A stretch of DNA of 64,000 nucleotides from an uncultured Sphingomonadaceae bacterium (GTDB lineage Bacteria; Pseudomonadota; Alphaproteobacteria; Sphingomonadales; Sphingomonadaceae): contig CANMWO010000001.1 of assembly GCA_947501695.1 (NCBI GenBank), forward strand, positions 992,001 to 1,056,000, in the 5' to 3' direction. The notes beneath the pieces were generated by a model. The model ran no database searches and was not told the origin of the DNA. It worked only from the letters and a program-made list of their open reading frames with translations. The translations under genes and the position numbers were made by a program. This document shows, piece after piece, positions 42,620 to 52,183 of the stretch (the stretch's first letter is position 1; the number at the start of each line of letters is the position of its first letter).

Positions 42620-43747
42620 CTAAGGCATGCGTTCGAGCTGATAGCCCCTTTTCTCCAGCGCGGTTCGCAGATTGTTTTCGCCGTATAGATATTCCTGACT
42701 GACGATAACAAGACTGGCCCCTTCATCCTCCAGCATTGCGCCGATTTTGCCCGACCAGTTTTTCAATCGGTTCTGGCGAATATGCTCGTAAAGGTCGCTG
42801 AGACCTTCTGTCTTGACCGGCGGGGCTTCTGGCGGCTCGCCTTTGGCCCAAGCAACTCCTTGATGCTCTTGCGCAGTCAATGGTCCAACTCGGCCGTAAG
42901 GACCACGTTTTCTGTTTCTATATCGCTGAGATTTTTCCACCGTCAATTCCGCTCGGGTAAAAGCGTTGAGCCACTTTCGTTGCTTCTTCTCATCGATATC
43001 GTTTAGTAGATCAATCAGGTGTGACGGCTCTTCCAGCCCATCGACCTTGAGGTCGCGATCTTTAACTGCATTGGTTATTTTATAGTCGAGATACTGATTA
43101 TTGCGCCCGGGCTGAAACATCCGGTCGGTGTCGGCAATAAGGGTAACGAGCAGCCACGTCGGCATGAAATCACCAATAACCAAAAAGTCGCTCTTCAAAT
43201 CCCCTTTAATTCTTTCAAACAAGCCAGGATCAAAGCGATCTTCCACTAGGTCGCGATCATGGCGGATGAGTTTGCGAAAAGCTTCGCGTTCATTCTGCCG
43301 TCGCGTTTCCCGGTCTCTTTTATCGTAATAAACGGTTTCGAAATATACCTTGTCTGCGCTTTCGAAAGCGGTTGCAATGGCTTGGCTCTGCCACTTTATT
43401 CGACTCGAAAAACCTTCAATTCCGGCGAATATATAGATGGTTGAATCCGCATCGCTCATTTTCCAAAGCGCCGGGCTGGGGGTAAACTCAAAGACTGCCT
43501 TATAGGCGGCTTCGCGTTCTTTACGCTCTTTTTCAGCTTGTTTAACGGCTTCTGAGTTGCTGTGAGACGGTGTTGGTGTCGCATCTCTGGCGGCTTCGGC
43601 AACTGCGGCTTCGGCTGCCGCTGTTGCTGCTTCTATAGCTTCTTCGACGGCAGTTTTTTGTGCAGACGCGGGGCTGGCGAGCGGGATAGAGGCGGTTAGG
43701 GCGCAAAGAGCAACAAACCGAGACGACGCAAAAATGGATTTAATCAT
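42620..43747 (-). CDS. TraB/GumN-like protein, divergent paralogue C lacking GxxH motifs
   Basis: SPALWKMSDADSTIYIFAGIEG aligns by eye with the PALWKV..GTIH region of A and B; C-terminal LEKRGYQLERMP matches paralogues. Start taken at MIKSIFASS. Confidence 0.75.
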   Translation of the reverse strand: MIKSIFASSRFVALCALTASIPLASPASAQKTAVEEAIEAATAAAEAAVAEAARDATPTPSHSNSEAVKQAEKERKEREAAYKAVFEFTPSPALWKMSDADSTIYIFAGIEGFSSRIKWQSQAIATAFESADKVYFETVYYDKRDRETRRQNEREAFRKLIRHDRDLVEDRFDPGLFERIKGDLKSDFLVIGDFMPTWLLVTLIADTDRMFQPGRNNQYLDYKITNAVKDRDLKVDGLEEPSHLIDLLNDIDEKKQRKWLNAFTRAELTVEKSQRYRNRKRGPYGRVGPLTAQEHQGVAWAKGEPPEAPPVKTEGLSDLYEHIRQNRLKNWSGKIGAMLEDEGASLVIVSQEYLYGENNLRTALEKRGYQLERMP

Positions 43748-43864
43748 TTGAAATCGTTGAAATATATTGACTGAATGCAGGATTAACATCGTCGTGCCAA
43801 ATACGTCATATGGCCGCATTAAAGGATATGGGTTCTTGACCCGTGCGACACCATAAGCCAAAGC

Positions 43865-44818
43865 GTGGCCGACCCTATTGCACACCCTATTTTATTGGCG
43901 AAGAAAGCTATCACCTTGACCGACCAGAAGCCTCTCAGCTTCCAGCAGATCATCCTGAAACTCCATGATTATTGGAGCAATCAGGGATGTGCGATCTTGC
44001 AGCCGTACGACATGGAAATGGGTGCGGGGACCTTTCATCCCGCAACCACCCTAAAGGCGCTTGGTCCGGACCCATGGAATGCTGCTTTTGCGCAGCCTTG
44101 CCGCCGGCCTACGGACGGCCGCTATGGGGAAAATCCCAACCGGTTGCAGCATTATTATCAATATCAGGTGATCCTGAAACCCTCGCCGCCGGATATCCAG
44201 CAGTTGTATCTCGACAGCCTGACCGCGATCGGCATTGATCCGATGCTCCACGACATTCGCTTTGTCGAGGATGACTGGGAAAGCCCGACACTGGGCGCCT
44301 GGGGTCTGGGCTGGGAAGTCTGGTGCGACGGCATGGAGGTGACGCAGTTCACCTATTTCCAGCAAATGGGCGGTTTTGACTGCAAGCCGGTGGCTGGCGA
44401 ATTGACTTACGGGTTGGAACGGCTCGCCATGTATATTCAAGGCGTCGATAATATCTATGATCTGGATTATAACGGTGCTGGAGTCACTTACGGCGATATC
44501 TTCCTAGATAATGAGAAGCAGATGTCGGAGTGGAATTTCGAGGTCGCCAATACCGAAACGCTGTTTGACCTGTTCAACAAGGCGGTGGGCGAATGCGAAA
44601 ATTGCCTCGAGGCAAAACTGCCTATTCCGGCCTATGAGCAAGCGATCAAGGCGAGCCATGTATTCAACCTCTTGCAAGCACGCGGCGTGATCTCTGTGCA
44701 GGAACGCGCCAGCTATATGGGCCGCGTCCGGGATCTCGCGAAGGGTAGCTGTGAAGCCTATATGACGAAGAACGCCGAAGACTGGAAGTTGCGTCATCCG
44801 AAATGGAGCGCGGCATAA
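43865..44818 (+). CDS. glyQ: Glycyl-tRNA synthetase alpha subunit
   Basis: [44 protein letters not shown]. Confidence 0.97.
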   Translation: MADPIAHPILLAKKAITLTDQKPLSFQQIILKLHDYWSNQGCAILQPYDMEMGAGTFHPATTLKALGPDPWNAAFAQPCRRPTDGRYGENPNRLQHYYQYQVILKPSPPDIQQLYLDSLTAIGIDPMLHDIRFVEDDWESPTLGAWGLGWEVWCDGMEVTQFTYFQQMGGFDCKPVAGELTYGLERLAMYIQGVDNIYDLDYNGAGVTYGDIFLDNEKQMSEWNFEVANTETLFDLFNKAVGECENCLEAKLPIPAYEQAIKASHVFNLLQARGVISVQERASYMGRVRDLAKGSCEAYMTKNAEDWKLRHPKWSAA

Positions 44819-47097
44819 TGGCTGATTTCCTGCTCGAACTGCTCTCCGAAGAAATTCCCGCTCGTATGCAGGCCAAGGCGCGTGCGGACCTCGAACGCTT
44901 GTTCGTCGCGCAATTGAGTGATGCTGGCCTGAAAGCTGGCGATGTCACCGTCTATTCGACACCAAGGCGGCTTGCGCTGATCGCAAACGACCTGCCGGAT
45001 CAGACTGAGGCGGTTAGCGAAGAAGCCAAGGGGCCACCGGAAGGCGCGCCCGATCAGGCGGTTGATGGGTTCTGCCGCAAAAATGGCGTGATCCGCGATC
45101 AGCTGGAAGTCCGTGACGTCAAGGGCCGGGCGACCTATTTTGCGGTGATCAACAAGCCGGGCCGAGCGACCAGTGATGTGCTGGCCGAAGCCATTCCGGC
45201 GATCATCAAAGCCTTCCCATGGCCAAAATCCATGCGTTGGGGCGATGCTAGTGCTTCGACGGAAAGCCTGCGTTGGGTGCGGCCTTTGTCAGGCATTGTC
45301 GCGATATTGGGTGATGATCTGGTCGCCTGTGAAATTGACGGCGTGACGTCAGGTTATGAAACCGTCGGCCACCGCTTTCACCATGAGGGCCCAGAAAAAA
45401 GAGGCATAACCATCGGCAATGCGGGTGATTATGCTGAAAAACTGCGCGCCTGCCATGTCTTGGTAGATCAGGCCGAACGCGAAACCATCGTACGCGAGGG
45501 CGCAGCCAAGGCGGCATCAGATGGCGGTCTGGAACTGGTTGCCGACGAAGGTCTGGTGATTGAAAATGCGGGCCTGACCGAATGGCCTGTGCCCTTGCTG
45601 GGCGGCTTTGATCCCGCCTTTCTGGATGTGCCGGAAGAGGTCATCCAACTCACCGCCCGGGTGAACCAGAAATATTTTATCTGCCGCGACAAAAACGGCA
45701 AATTGGCACCGAATTTCATCTGCACCGCCAATATTGACGCCAGCGATGGCGGCAAGGCGATTGTTGCGGGTAATGAAAAAGTGCTGGCGGCAAGGCTGTC
45801 CGACGCCAAATTCTTCTGGGAACTTGACCAGAAGACACCGTTGGAAGATCATGCCAAGAAATTGAGCAACATTGTGTTCCATGAAAAACTGGGAACGGTT
45901 GCCGACAAGGTAGAGCGTGTGGCCAAGTTGGCCGAGTGGTTGGTTTCTTTAGAAGGGAATGGTTTTTACCAGTCCAGCCCCGGCGATACACTTCATGGTG
46001 AAGTGTCTGAGGCCGCACGTCTCTGCAAAGCCGATCTCGTCACCGAAATGGTGGGCGAGTTTCCCGACCTGCAAGGTCTGATGGGCGGCTATTATGCAGA
46101 GAAACAAGGCAAGTCCGAGGCCGTCGCGAACGCGATCCGCGATCATTATAAGCCGGTCGGGCAGGGCGACGAGGTGCCGACGGATCCGGTGACGGTAGCG
46201 GTGAGTTTGGCGGATAAGCTGGATACGCTGGTAACATTTTTCTCTGCAAACATGGCGCCAACAGGATCAAAAGACCCTTTTGCATTGAGGCGAGCAACAC
46301 TAGCTGTAATTAATCTTTTGACTAAAAACTCAATACGAATTCCTTTGTCAGAGGCTCTCATAGTTCCATTGACGAAAATGCTTGAGGGCGGAGGCGACGC
46401 AAAGACAGTTTACACGTTCAACAAGGGCGATAAATCGGACAATCGCTATGTTTGGATAGATGAACTTTTGGTTGGATCGTCCAATGAGGGTGTTGCATTT
46501 CGACCAAGCTATGATGCAACATTGGACCAGCAACGGTTCAAGCATTTGTTGTTGCCATCTTCATTTGTAGGAGATTTATTCGATTTCTTCGCCGAACGCC
46601 TAAAAGTCCAACAACGCGAAGCTGGCGTCCGTCACGACCTAATCGACGCTGTATTCGCGCTTGGTGGAGAGGATGATCTGGTCCGCCTGCTGGCGCGGGT
46701 GAAAGCCTTGCAAGCTTTCGTCGAGACGCCAGACGGAGAAAACCTACTCGCCGGCTACAAGCGCGCCTCGAACATCTTGAAGAAAGAAACCACTGCGGGT
46801 GTAGACCCAGAGCAGAGCAACTCAAAATCCCTTTCCTACACGCCCGAAAAAGCCGAAAAGGCGCTCATCGATGCGCTGGATGCGGCGCAGCCGAATGTGA
46901 CTGCTGCCATTGCGGCGGAAGAGTTTGAAAAAGCCATGACCGCGCTGGCGGATCTGCGCGCGCCGATTGACCAGTTTTTCGAGGATGTGACGGTGAATGA
47001 CAGCGATGCGGATAAACGGGAGGCGCGGCTTGCTCTGCTGGCCCGTTTCCGCGCAGCCGTCCATCAGGTCGCCGATTTTTCGAAGATTGAGGGATGA
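44818..47097 (+). CDS. glyS: Glycyl-tRNA synthetase beta subunit
   Basis: FLLELLSEEIPARMQ, TPRRLAL, GSKDPFALRR; start codon overlaps glyQ stop (TAATG). Confidence 0.96.
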   Translation: MADFLLELLSEEIPARMQAKARADLERLFVAQLSDAGLKAGDVTVYSTPRRLALIANDLPDQTEAVSEEAKGPPEGAPDQAVDGFCRKNGVIRDQLEVRDVKGRATYFAVINKPGRATSDVLAEAIPAIIKAFPWPKSMRWGDASASTESLRWVRPLSGIVAILGDDLVACEIDGVTSGYETVGHRFHHEGPEKRGITIGNAGDYAEKLRACHVLVDQAERETIVREGAAKAASDGGLELVADEGLVIENAGLTEWPVPLLGGFDPAFLDVPEEVIQLTARVNQKYFICRDKNGKLAPNFICTANIDASDGGKAIVAGNEKVLAARLSDAKFFWELDQKTPLEDHAKKLSNIVFHEKLGTVADKVERVAKLAEWLVSLEGNGFYQSSPGDTLHGEVSEAARLCKADLVTEMVGEFPDLQGLMGGYYAEKQGKSEAVANAIRDHYKPVGQGDEVPTDPVTVAVSLADKLDTLVTFFSANMAPTGSKDPFALRRATLAVINLLTKNSIRIPLSEALIVPLTKMLEGGGDAKTVYTFNKGDKSDNRYVWIDELLVGSSNEGVAFRPSYDATLDQQRFKHLLLPSSFVGDLFDFFAERLKVQQREAGVRHDLIDAVFALGGEDDLVRLLARVKALQAFVETPDGENLLAGYKRASNILKKETTAGVDPEQSNSKSLSYTPEKAEKALIDALDAAQPNVTAAIAAEEFEKAMTALADLRAPIDQFFEDVTVNDSDADKREARLALLARFRAAVHQVADFSKIEG

Positions 47098-47249
47098 CGT
47101 GATTGCTAGTCGAGCCTGTGTGAATTGTGTGAACTTTGAAACTGCGCAAGCAGATCACATGATGATTCAGAAGGATGTCATGATTGGCGAAATACACCCT
47201 GTGATGTGTGTGAACTTTGGGCCGATAAATTTCGGAGATAGAACATAAT

Positions 47250-49934
47250 ATGACTCAATATGTATATCGTTTCGGTGGTGGTATAGACGCCGACGGCGCG
47301 CCAACCGACAGCACCGAAGCCCGCAACCTTTTGGGCGGCAAGGGCGCTAATCTGGCCGAGATGGCCAATATCGGCCTGCCAGTGCCTCCCGGCTTTACGA
47401 TTTCCACCGAAATGTGCACCCGCTTCATGCAGGATAATGGGGCTTATCCCGACAGCCTGACCGGTGAAGTGGCGCAGGGCGTGGCGCATATTGAAGCGAT
47501 TACCGGTAAAAAATTCGGCGACGCGGCTGATCCGCTGCTCGTTTCCGTTCGGTCTGGCGCGCGCGCGTCGATGCCGGGCATGATGGATACCGTGCTTAAT
47601 CTCGGCCTGAACGATGAGACTGTGGAAGGCCTTGCTAAAACCTCTGGAGACGAGCGTTTTGCCTGGGACAGCTATCGCCGCTTCATTCAAATGTATTCGG
47701 ACGTGGTGCTGGAACTGGATCACGATGCTTTTGAGGAAGCGCTAGAAATAGCTAAAGAAGATAACGGTTTCTTCACCGATACTGAGATGGAGTCTCAGCA
47801 TTGGAAGGCGCTCGTGGCCGAATATAAGGGCCTTGTTGAAGAGCAATGGGGCAAGCCATTTCCTCAGGATGTGAATGACCAACTCTGGGGAGCGGTGAGC
47901 GCGGTTTTCGGCAGCTGGCAGGCAGATCGGGCCAAAGTCTATCGCCGCCTAAACGATATTCCCGCTGAATGGGGCACGGCCGTCAACGTGCAAGCGATGG
48001 TGTTTGGCAATATGGGCGAAACATCGGCAACCGGTGTGGCCTTTACCCGTAACCCATCCACTGGTGACAGCGCCTATTATGGCGAATGGCTGATCAATGC
48101 GCAGGGCGAAGATGTGGTGGCCGGTATCCGTACCCCGCAATATCTCTCAAAAGCCGCGCGTGAGGAAGCCAATGCCAAGCCGCTCTCCATGGAAGAGGCA
48201 ATGGCCGAGACCTATGGCGAGCTGACCAATGTGTTTGATCTGCTAGAGCGCCATTATCGCGACATGCAGGATATTGAGTTTACTGTAGAGCGCGGAAAAC
48301 TGTGGATGCTGCAAACCCGTTCTGGCAAGCGGACGGCCAAGGCGGCGCTGAAAATCGCCGTAGATATGGCGAATGACGGCCTGATTACCGAGGAAGAAGC
48401 GGTTGCGCGGGTCGATCCCATGGCTTTGGACCAGTTGCTCCATCCAACGCTAGATCCCGATGCCATGCGCGACGTGCTGACCACCGGTCTGCCTGCGTCG
48501 CCCGGGGCTGCTTGCGGAATTATCGTATTCGACTCCGATACGGCTGAACGCCGCACAGAAATGGGCGATGAGGTGATTTTGGTGCGGGTGGAAACCTCGC
48601 CAGAGGATATTCACGGCATGCACGCCGCCAAAGGCATTTTAACCGCACGTGGCGGTATGACGTCACATGCTGCGGTTGTGGCGCGCGGCATGGGGCGTCC
48701 CTGTGTGTCCGGCGCGGGCAGCCTGAGCATCAATAATGAGACAAAACTGCTAAAAATCGGGGATCGTGAGCTGAAAGAAGGCGATGTTTTGACCATCGAC
48801 GGAAGCAATGGTCAGGTTATGGCCGGGCGCGTGAAAACGATCCAACCAGAGCTGGTTGGTGATTTTGGCGTGTTGATGGAGTGGGCCGATAAAGTCCGCC
48901 GTCTGGGCGTTCGTACTAACGCGGAAACGCCTCAGGATTGCAGGGTTGCACGCGATTTTGGTGCAGAAGGCATTGGTCTTTGCCGGACCGAGCATATGTT
49001 CTTCGAAACCTCGCGAATTACGGCCGTCCGTCAGATGATCCTGGCGGCCAATGAAGCGGGCAGGCGGGAAGCGCTGGACAAGCTATTGCCCGAACAACGC
49101 GAGGATTTTCGCCAGATTTTCGAAGTGATGGTAGGCTTGCCGGTAACTATCCGCTTGCTTGACCCGCCATTACATGAATTTTTGCCACATCATCAGGCGG
49201 AATTTGAAGAAGTGGCCGCTGCGGCTGACGTTGGCGTGGAAACGTTGAAACAACGCGCCAATGAACTGCATGAGTTTAACCCGATGCTGGGTCATCGCGG
49301 ATGCCGTCTTGGCGTCACCTACCCTGAAATCTATGAAATGCAGGCGCGGGCAATTTTTGAAGCCGCCTGTGAAATCGCAGAAGCCAGCGGCGAAGCGCCT
49401 ATTCCAGAGGTAATGATCCCGCTCGTGGCCACCGCGCGCGAGCTAGAATTGATGAAAGACGCCGTCGACCGCATGGCCGAAGAAGTTTTCGCCGAGAAAG
49501 GCCGCCGGATTGAATATCTCGTTGGCACGATGATCGAATTACCACGCGCTGCTTTGATGGCCGGAAAAATTGCGAACCACGGCGAGTTTTTCAGCTTTGG
49601 AACCAATGACTTAACGCAAACTACATTGGGTGTGTCACGTGATGACGCCGGTCGTTTCCTGACCCAATATGTCGATAAAGGCATTTTCCCACGCGATCCG
49701 TTTGTCAGCCTCGATATTGAAGGCGTTGGCCAGTTAATTGAACTAGCGGCAGAACGGGGCAGGGCCACGCGACCAGACATTAAACTGGGCATTTGCGGCG
49801 AGCATGGTGGCGATCCTGCCTCCATTGCGTTCTGCGAAAAAACAGGCCTAGATTATGTTAGCGCGTCACCTTATCGTGTGCCCATCGCGCGACTGGCAGC
49901 AGCTCAAGCTGCGCTAGCGGAGCGGAAAAACTAG
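47250..49934 (+). CDS. ppdK: Pyruvate, phosphate dikinase
   Basis: LLGGKGANLAEM, GGMTSHAAVVARGMGRPCVSG phospho-His domain, GTNDLTQTTLG, CGEHGGDP. Confidence 0.97.
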   Translation: MTQYVYRFGGGIDADGAPTDSTEARNLLGGKGANLAEMANIGLPVPPGFTISTEMCTRFMQDNGAYPDSLTGEVAQGVAHIEAITGKKFGDAADPLLVSVRSGARASMPGMMDTVLNLGLNDETVEGLAKTSGDERFAWDSYRRFIQMYSDVVLELDHDAFEEALEIAKEDNGFFTDTEMESQHWKALVAEYKGLVEEQWGKPFPQDVNDQLWGAVSAVFGSWQADRAKVYRRLNDIPAEWGTAVNVQAMVFGNMGETSATGVAFTRNPSTGDSAYYGEWLINAQGEDVVAGIRTPQYLSKAAREEANAKPLSMEEAMAETYGELTNVFDLLERHYRDMQDIEFTVERGKLWMLQTRSGKRTAKAALKIAVDMANDGLITEEEAVARVDPMALDQLLHPTLDPDAMRDVLTTGLPASPGAACGIIVFDSDTAERRTEMGDEVILVRVETSPEDIHGMHAAKGILTARGGMTSHAAVVARGMGRPCVSGAGSLSINNETKLLKIGDRELKEGDVLTIDGSNGQVMAGRVKTIQPELVGDFGVLMEWADKVRRLGVRTNAETPQDCRVARDFGAEGIGLCRTEHMFFETSRITAVRQMILAANEAGRREALDKLLPEQREDFRQIFEVMVGLPVTIRLLDPPLHEFLPHHQAEFEEVAAAADVGVETLKQRANELHEFNPMLGHRGCRLGVTYPEIYEMQARAIFEAACEIAEASGEAPIPEVMIPLVATARELELMKDAVDRMAEEVFAEKGRRIEYLVGTMIELPRAALMAGKIANHGEFFSFGTNDLTQTTLGVSRDDAGRFLTQYVDKGIFPRDPFVSLDIEGVGQLIELAAERGRATRPDIKLGICGEHGGDPASIAFCEKTGLDYVSASPYRVPIARLAAAQAALAERKN

Positions 49935-49948
49935 GGGGTAGGGCAGCA

Positions 49949-51319
49949 ATCCGGTACTGGCTAGCATTTTGCACAATCCTGTTTCTCGCTGTTTCGGGAG
50001 CAGCGGAAGCTAAGAAAGTTGCGCTTGTCGTCGGCAATTCCAACTATGCGAACACTAGCCCGCTAGCCAATCCAGTCAGTGACGCAAAGCTGATAGCTGC
50101 ATCCGCCAAACTGGCGGGTTTCGATGATGTTACGGTTGCGATTGACCTGTCGACCAGTGATTTTCAGCTTACGCTTCGCGACTTTCGTGCGAAAGCTAAT
50201 GGGGCGGATGTTGCAATGGTCTATTATGCCGGTCACGGCATTGAAGGACAGGGCAAGAACTGGCTGATACCGGTCAATGCGGAGCTTAAATCGAGCTTAG
50301 ACCTACCTTATGAGGCACTCAATTTGGATCGGGTGATGGAATCGCTCTCCGGCGCGCAGATGCGGATGGTTGTCCTAGATGCGTGTCGTAATAACCCCTT
50401 CGCAAGGTCATGGAAATCGGGCACGCGCGCCGTGAACCGCGGTCTGGCTGGCATTGAAGCCGATGATGTTCTGGTAATTTATGCCGCGGCGCCGGGCCAA
50501 ACCGCGATGGATGGTGATGGAGAAAACTCCCCCTTTGCCGCATCTTTCGCCAATCGCCTGCCTCAAGCAGGTCTGCCGGTGCAGCTACTCGGCGGTATGG
50601 TACGGGACGATGTTCTTATGGCGACTGGAGGTGAGCAGCGGCCCTTTGTTAGTGCTAGCATCACCGGAACGCCGGTTTATCTGGTCGACGCTGTTGCTGG
50701 TGACGATAGGCTGGTTCCTTTGCAAACGCCGGCGATTGCTGCGCTGGACGAGTCAGCCTTGGACGCGCTAGCTTGGCAGGGAGCAATGAAAGCCGATACG
50801 CCTACTGCTTATCGCAGCTATCTCGATCAATTCCCGGGTGGGAAATTCGCTAGTCTGGCTAGCGAGAATATCGCCAGCCAGTCAAATCCAGCAGATGCAG
50901 ATGGAATTGCGCAAAATCCAGCTGGATTGATCGATGCCGTGCTGCCCTACCGTTATGATGTCGCAGAAACAGAAGCGTTGCCGATCGATGGGATATGGAT
51001 GATTTCGTCAATTAAAAAACGCATCCGGATTAAAAAAGGACGGGCCTTTGCGCTTGATGGCTGGACCCATGCATTGATATTGAAGGTAATGCCGGATATG
51101 GTGGTTTTACGCGATTTCCAGCGTATAGCGCCTGGGGAATATGAAGCTGATGATTTGCCACTTGGATCCAAGGCAAAAATGACATTGCAGGCTGATGGAA
51201 ATCTAAAGGTCAGGAATAACATCTTTCCGATAGCGATTAAATATACCCTTATCAGAGAAACTTTAGACAGCGCAGAAGCAATGAACGATGAGCTGACTTT
51301 GCTGCCTTCAGAAAAATGA
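49949..51319 (+). CDS. Caspase-like (peptidase C14 family) protein; start codon uncertain
   Basis: KKVALVVGNSNYA p20 strand, YYAGHGIEG catalytic His, LDACRNNPF catalytic Cys. First canonical start is ATG 50216, inside the domain; 49949 is an ATC downstream of a GGGGGTAGGG purine run. Confidence 0.75.
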   Translation: MRYWLAFCTILFLAVSGAAEAKKVALVVGNSNYANTSPLANPVSDAKLIAASAKLAGFDDVTVAIDLSTSDFQLTLRDFRAKANGADVAMVYYAGHGIEGQGKNWLIPVNAELKSSLDLPYEALNLDRVMESLSGAQMRMVVLDACRNNPFARSWKSGTRAVNRGLAGIEADDVLVIYAAAPGQTAMDGDGENSPFAASFANRLPQAGLPVQLLGGMVRDDVLMATGGEQRPFVSASITGTPVYLVDAVAGDDRLVPLQTPAIAALDESALDALAWQGAMKADTPTAYRSYLDQFPGGKFASLASENIASQSNPADADGIAQNPAGLIDAVLPYRYDVAETEALPIDGIWMISSIKKRIRIKKGRAFALDGWTHALILKVMPDMVVLRDFQRIAPGEYEADDLPLGSKAKMTLQADGNLKVRNNIFPIAIKYTLIRETLDSAEAMNDELTLLPSEK

Positions 51320-51326
51320 TAAAAAC

Positions 51327-51364
51327 GGCTTGCCAGAGGGGGAATCTCCCCCTATCTGACAGCC
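51327..51364. terminator. Long imperfect hairpin between caspase-like gene and tRNA-Arg
   Basis: GGCT..CAGAGGGGGA-ATC-TCCCCCTATCTG..AGCC; no strong T-tract. Confidence 0.5.
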
Positions 51365-51372
51365 TCTAATGC

Positions 51373-51449
51373 GCGCCCATAGCTCAGCTGGATAGAGTAC
51401 TTGACTACGAATCAAGGGGTCGGGAGTTCGAATCTTCCTGGGCGCGCCA
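51373..51449 (+). tRNA. tRNA-Arg(ACG), CCA encoded
   Basis: GCGCCCATAGCTCAGCTGGATAGAGTACTTGACTACGAATCAAGGGGTCGGGAGTTCGAATCTTCCTGGGCGCGCCA; anticodon loop CTACGAA. Confidence 0.96.
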
Positions 51450-51557
51450 CTTTCCTCACATTTTTTATCATACGGCCTTAGGTGCACTTGCGCTGCTGTG
51501 CGGTGAAGCCTAACTTATTGGCATTGTGTATCCATTTCACGTTTAAAGGATTGCCTG

Positions 51558-52178
51558 TTGGCTGACTATTCTGACACTTTTGAAGATGCTCTTGCTGCCC
51601 GTGAAGCTGCCAAAATTCCTGTGCCGGACGAGGTTCAGAATGCAGTTAAAACGCTGTTGCGCTGGTCTGGTGAGGATCCAGAACGGGAAGGCCTTCTTGA
51701 TACGCCCAAGCGCGTGGCGCGTGCATGGAAAGAATATTGTGAGGGATATCAGGAAAACCCTGCAATTCATCTCGCACGGACTTTCGAAGAAGTTGGCGGC
51801 TATGATGAACTGGTATTGCTCAAAGACATTCCGTTTCATTCCCATTGCGAGCATCATATGGCGCCGATAATCGGCAAGGCCAGTATCGCCTATATGCCAA
51901 CCGACAGGGTTGTCGGTATCTCCAAACTCGCCCGCGTGCTGCATGGTTTTTCGAGGCGCTTGCAAGTGCAGGAGCGGCTGACCGCGGAAGTGGCGGAATG
52001 TATCTGGGACAATTTAAAACCTCATGGCGTAGCCGTCGTGATCGAAGCCAGTCATAGCTGCATGACAGCGCGCGGTGTGCGTACTCCGGGTGTCGGCATG
52101 ACGACCAGTCGTTTGTTAGGCTGCTTCCTTGATGATGCGCGTAGCCGCAAGGAAGTGATGAGTTTGATGGGTTATTAA
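51558..52178 (+). CDS. folE: GTP cyclohydrolase I
   Basis: REGLLDTPKRVARAW, FHSHCEHHMAPIIGKASIAYMP, SHSCMTARGV. Confidence 0.97.
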   Translation: MADYSDTFEDALAAREAAKIPVPDEVQNAVKTLLRWSGEDPEREGLLDTPKRVARAWKEYCEGYQENPAIHLARTFEEVGGYDELVLLKDIPFHSHCEHHMAPIIGKASIAYMPTDRVVGISKLARVLHGFSRRLQVQERLTAEVAECIWDNLKPHGVAVVIEASHSCMTARGVRTPGVGMTTSRLLGCFLDDARSRKEVMSLMGY

Positions 52179-52183
52179 GTCCC

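Noticed and set aside
46997-47248. 83 aa ORF with CVNCVNF/CVNFG as a possible leader peptide of ppdK
   Set aside because: Starts inside glyS in another frame; the repeated CVNF simply reflects the DNA repeat. Reported as a DNA motif instead.
51373-51449. tRNA-Arg as an integration site of a genomic island
   Set aside because: No integrase, no direct repeat of the tRNA 3' end seen, and core folE follows directly.
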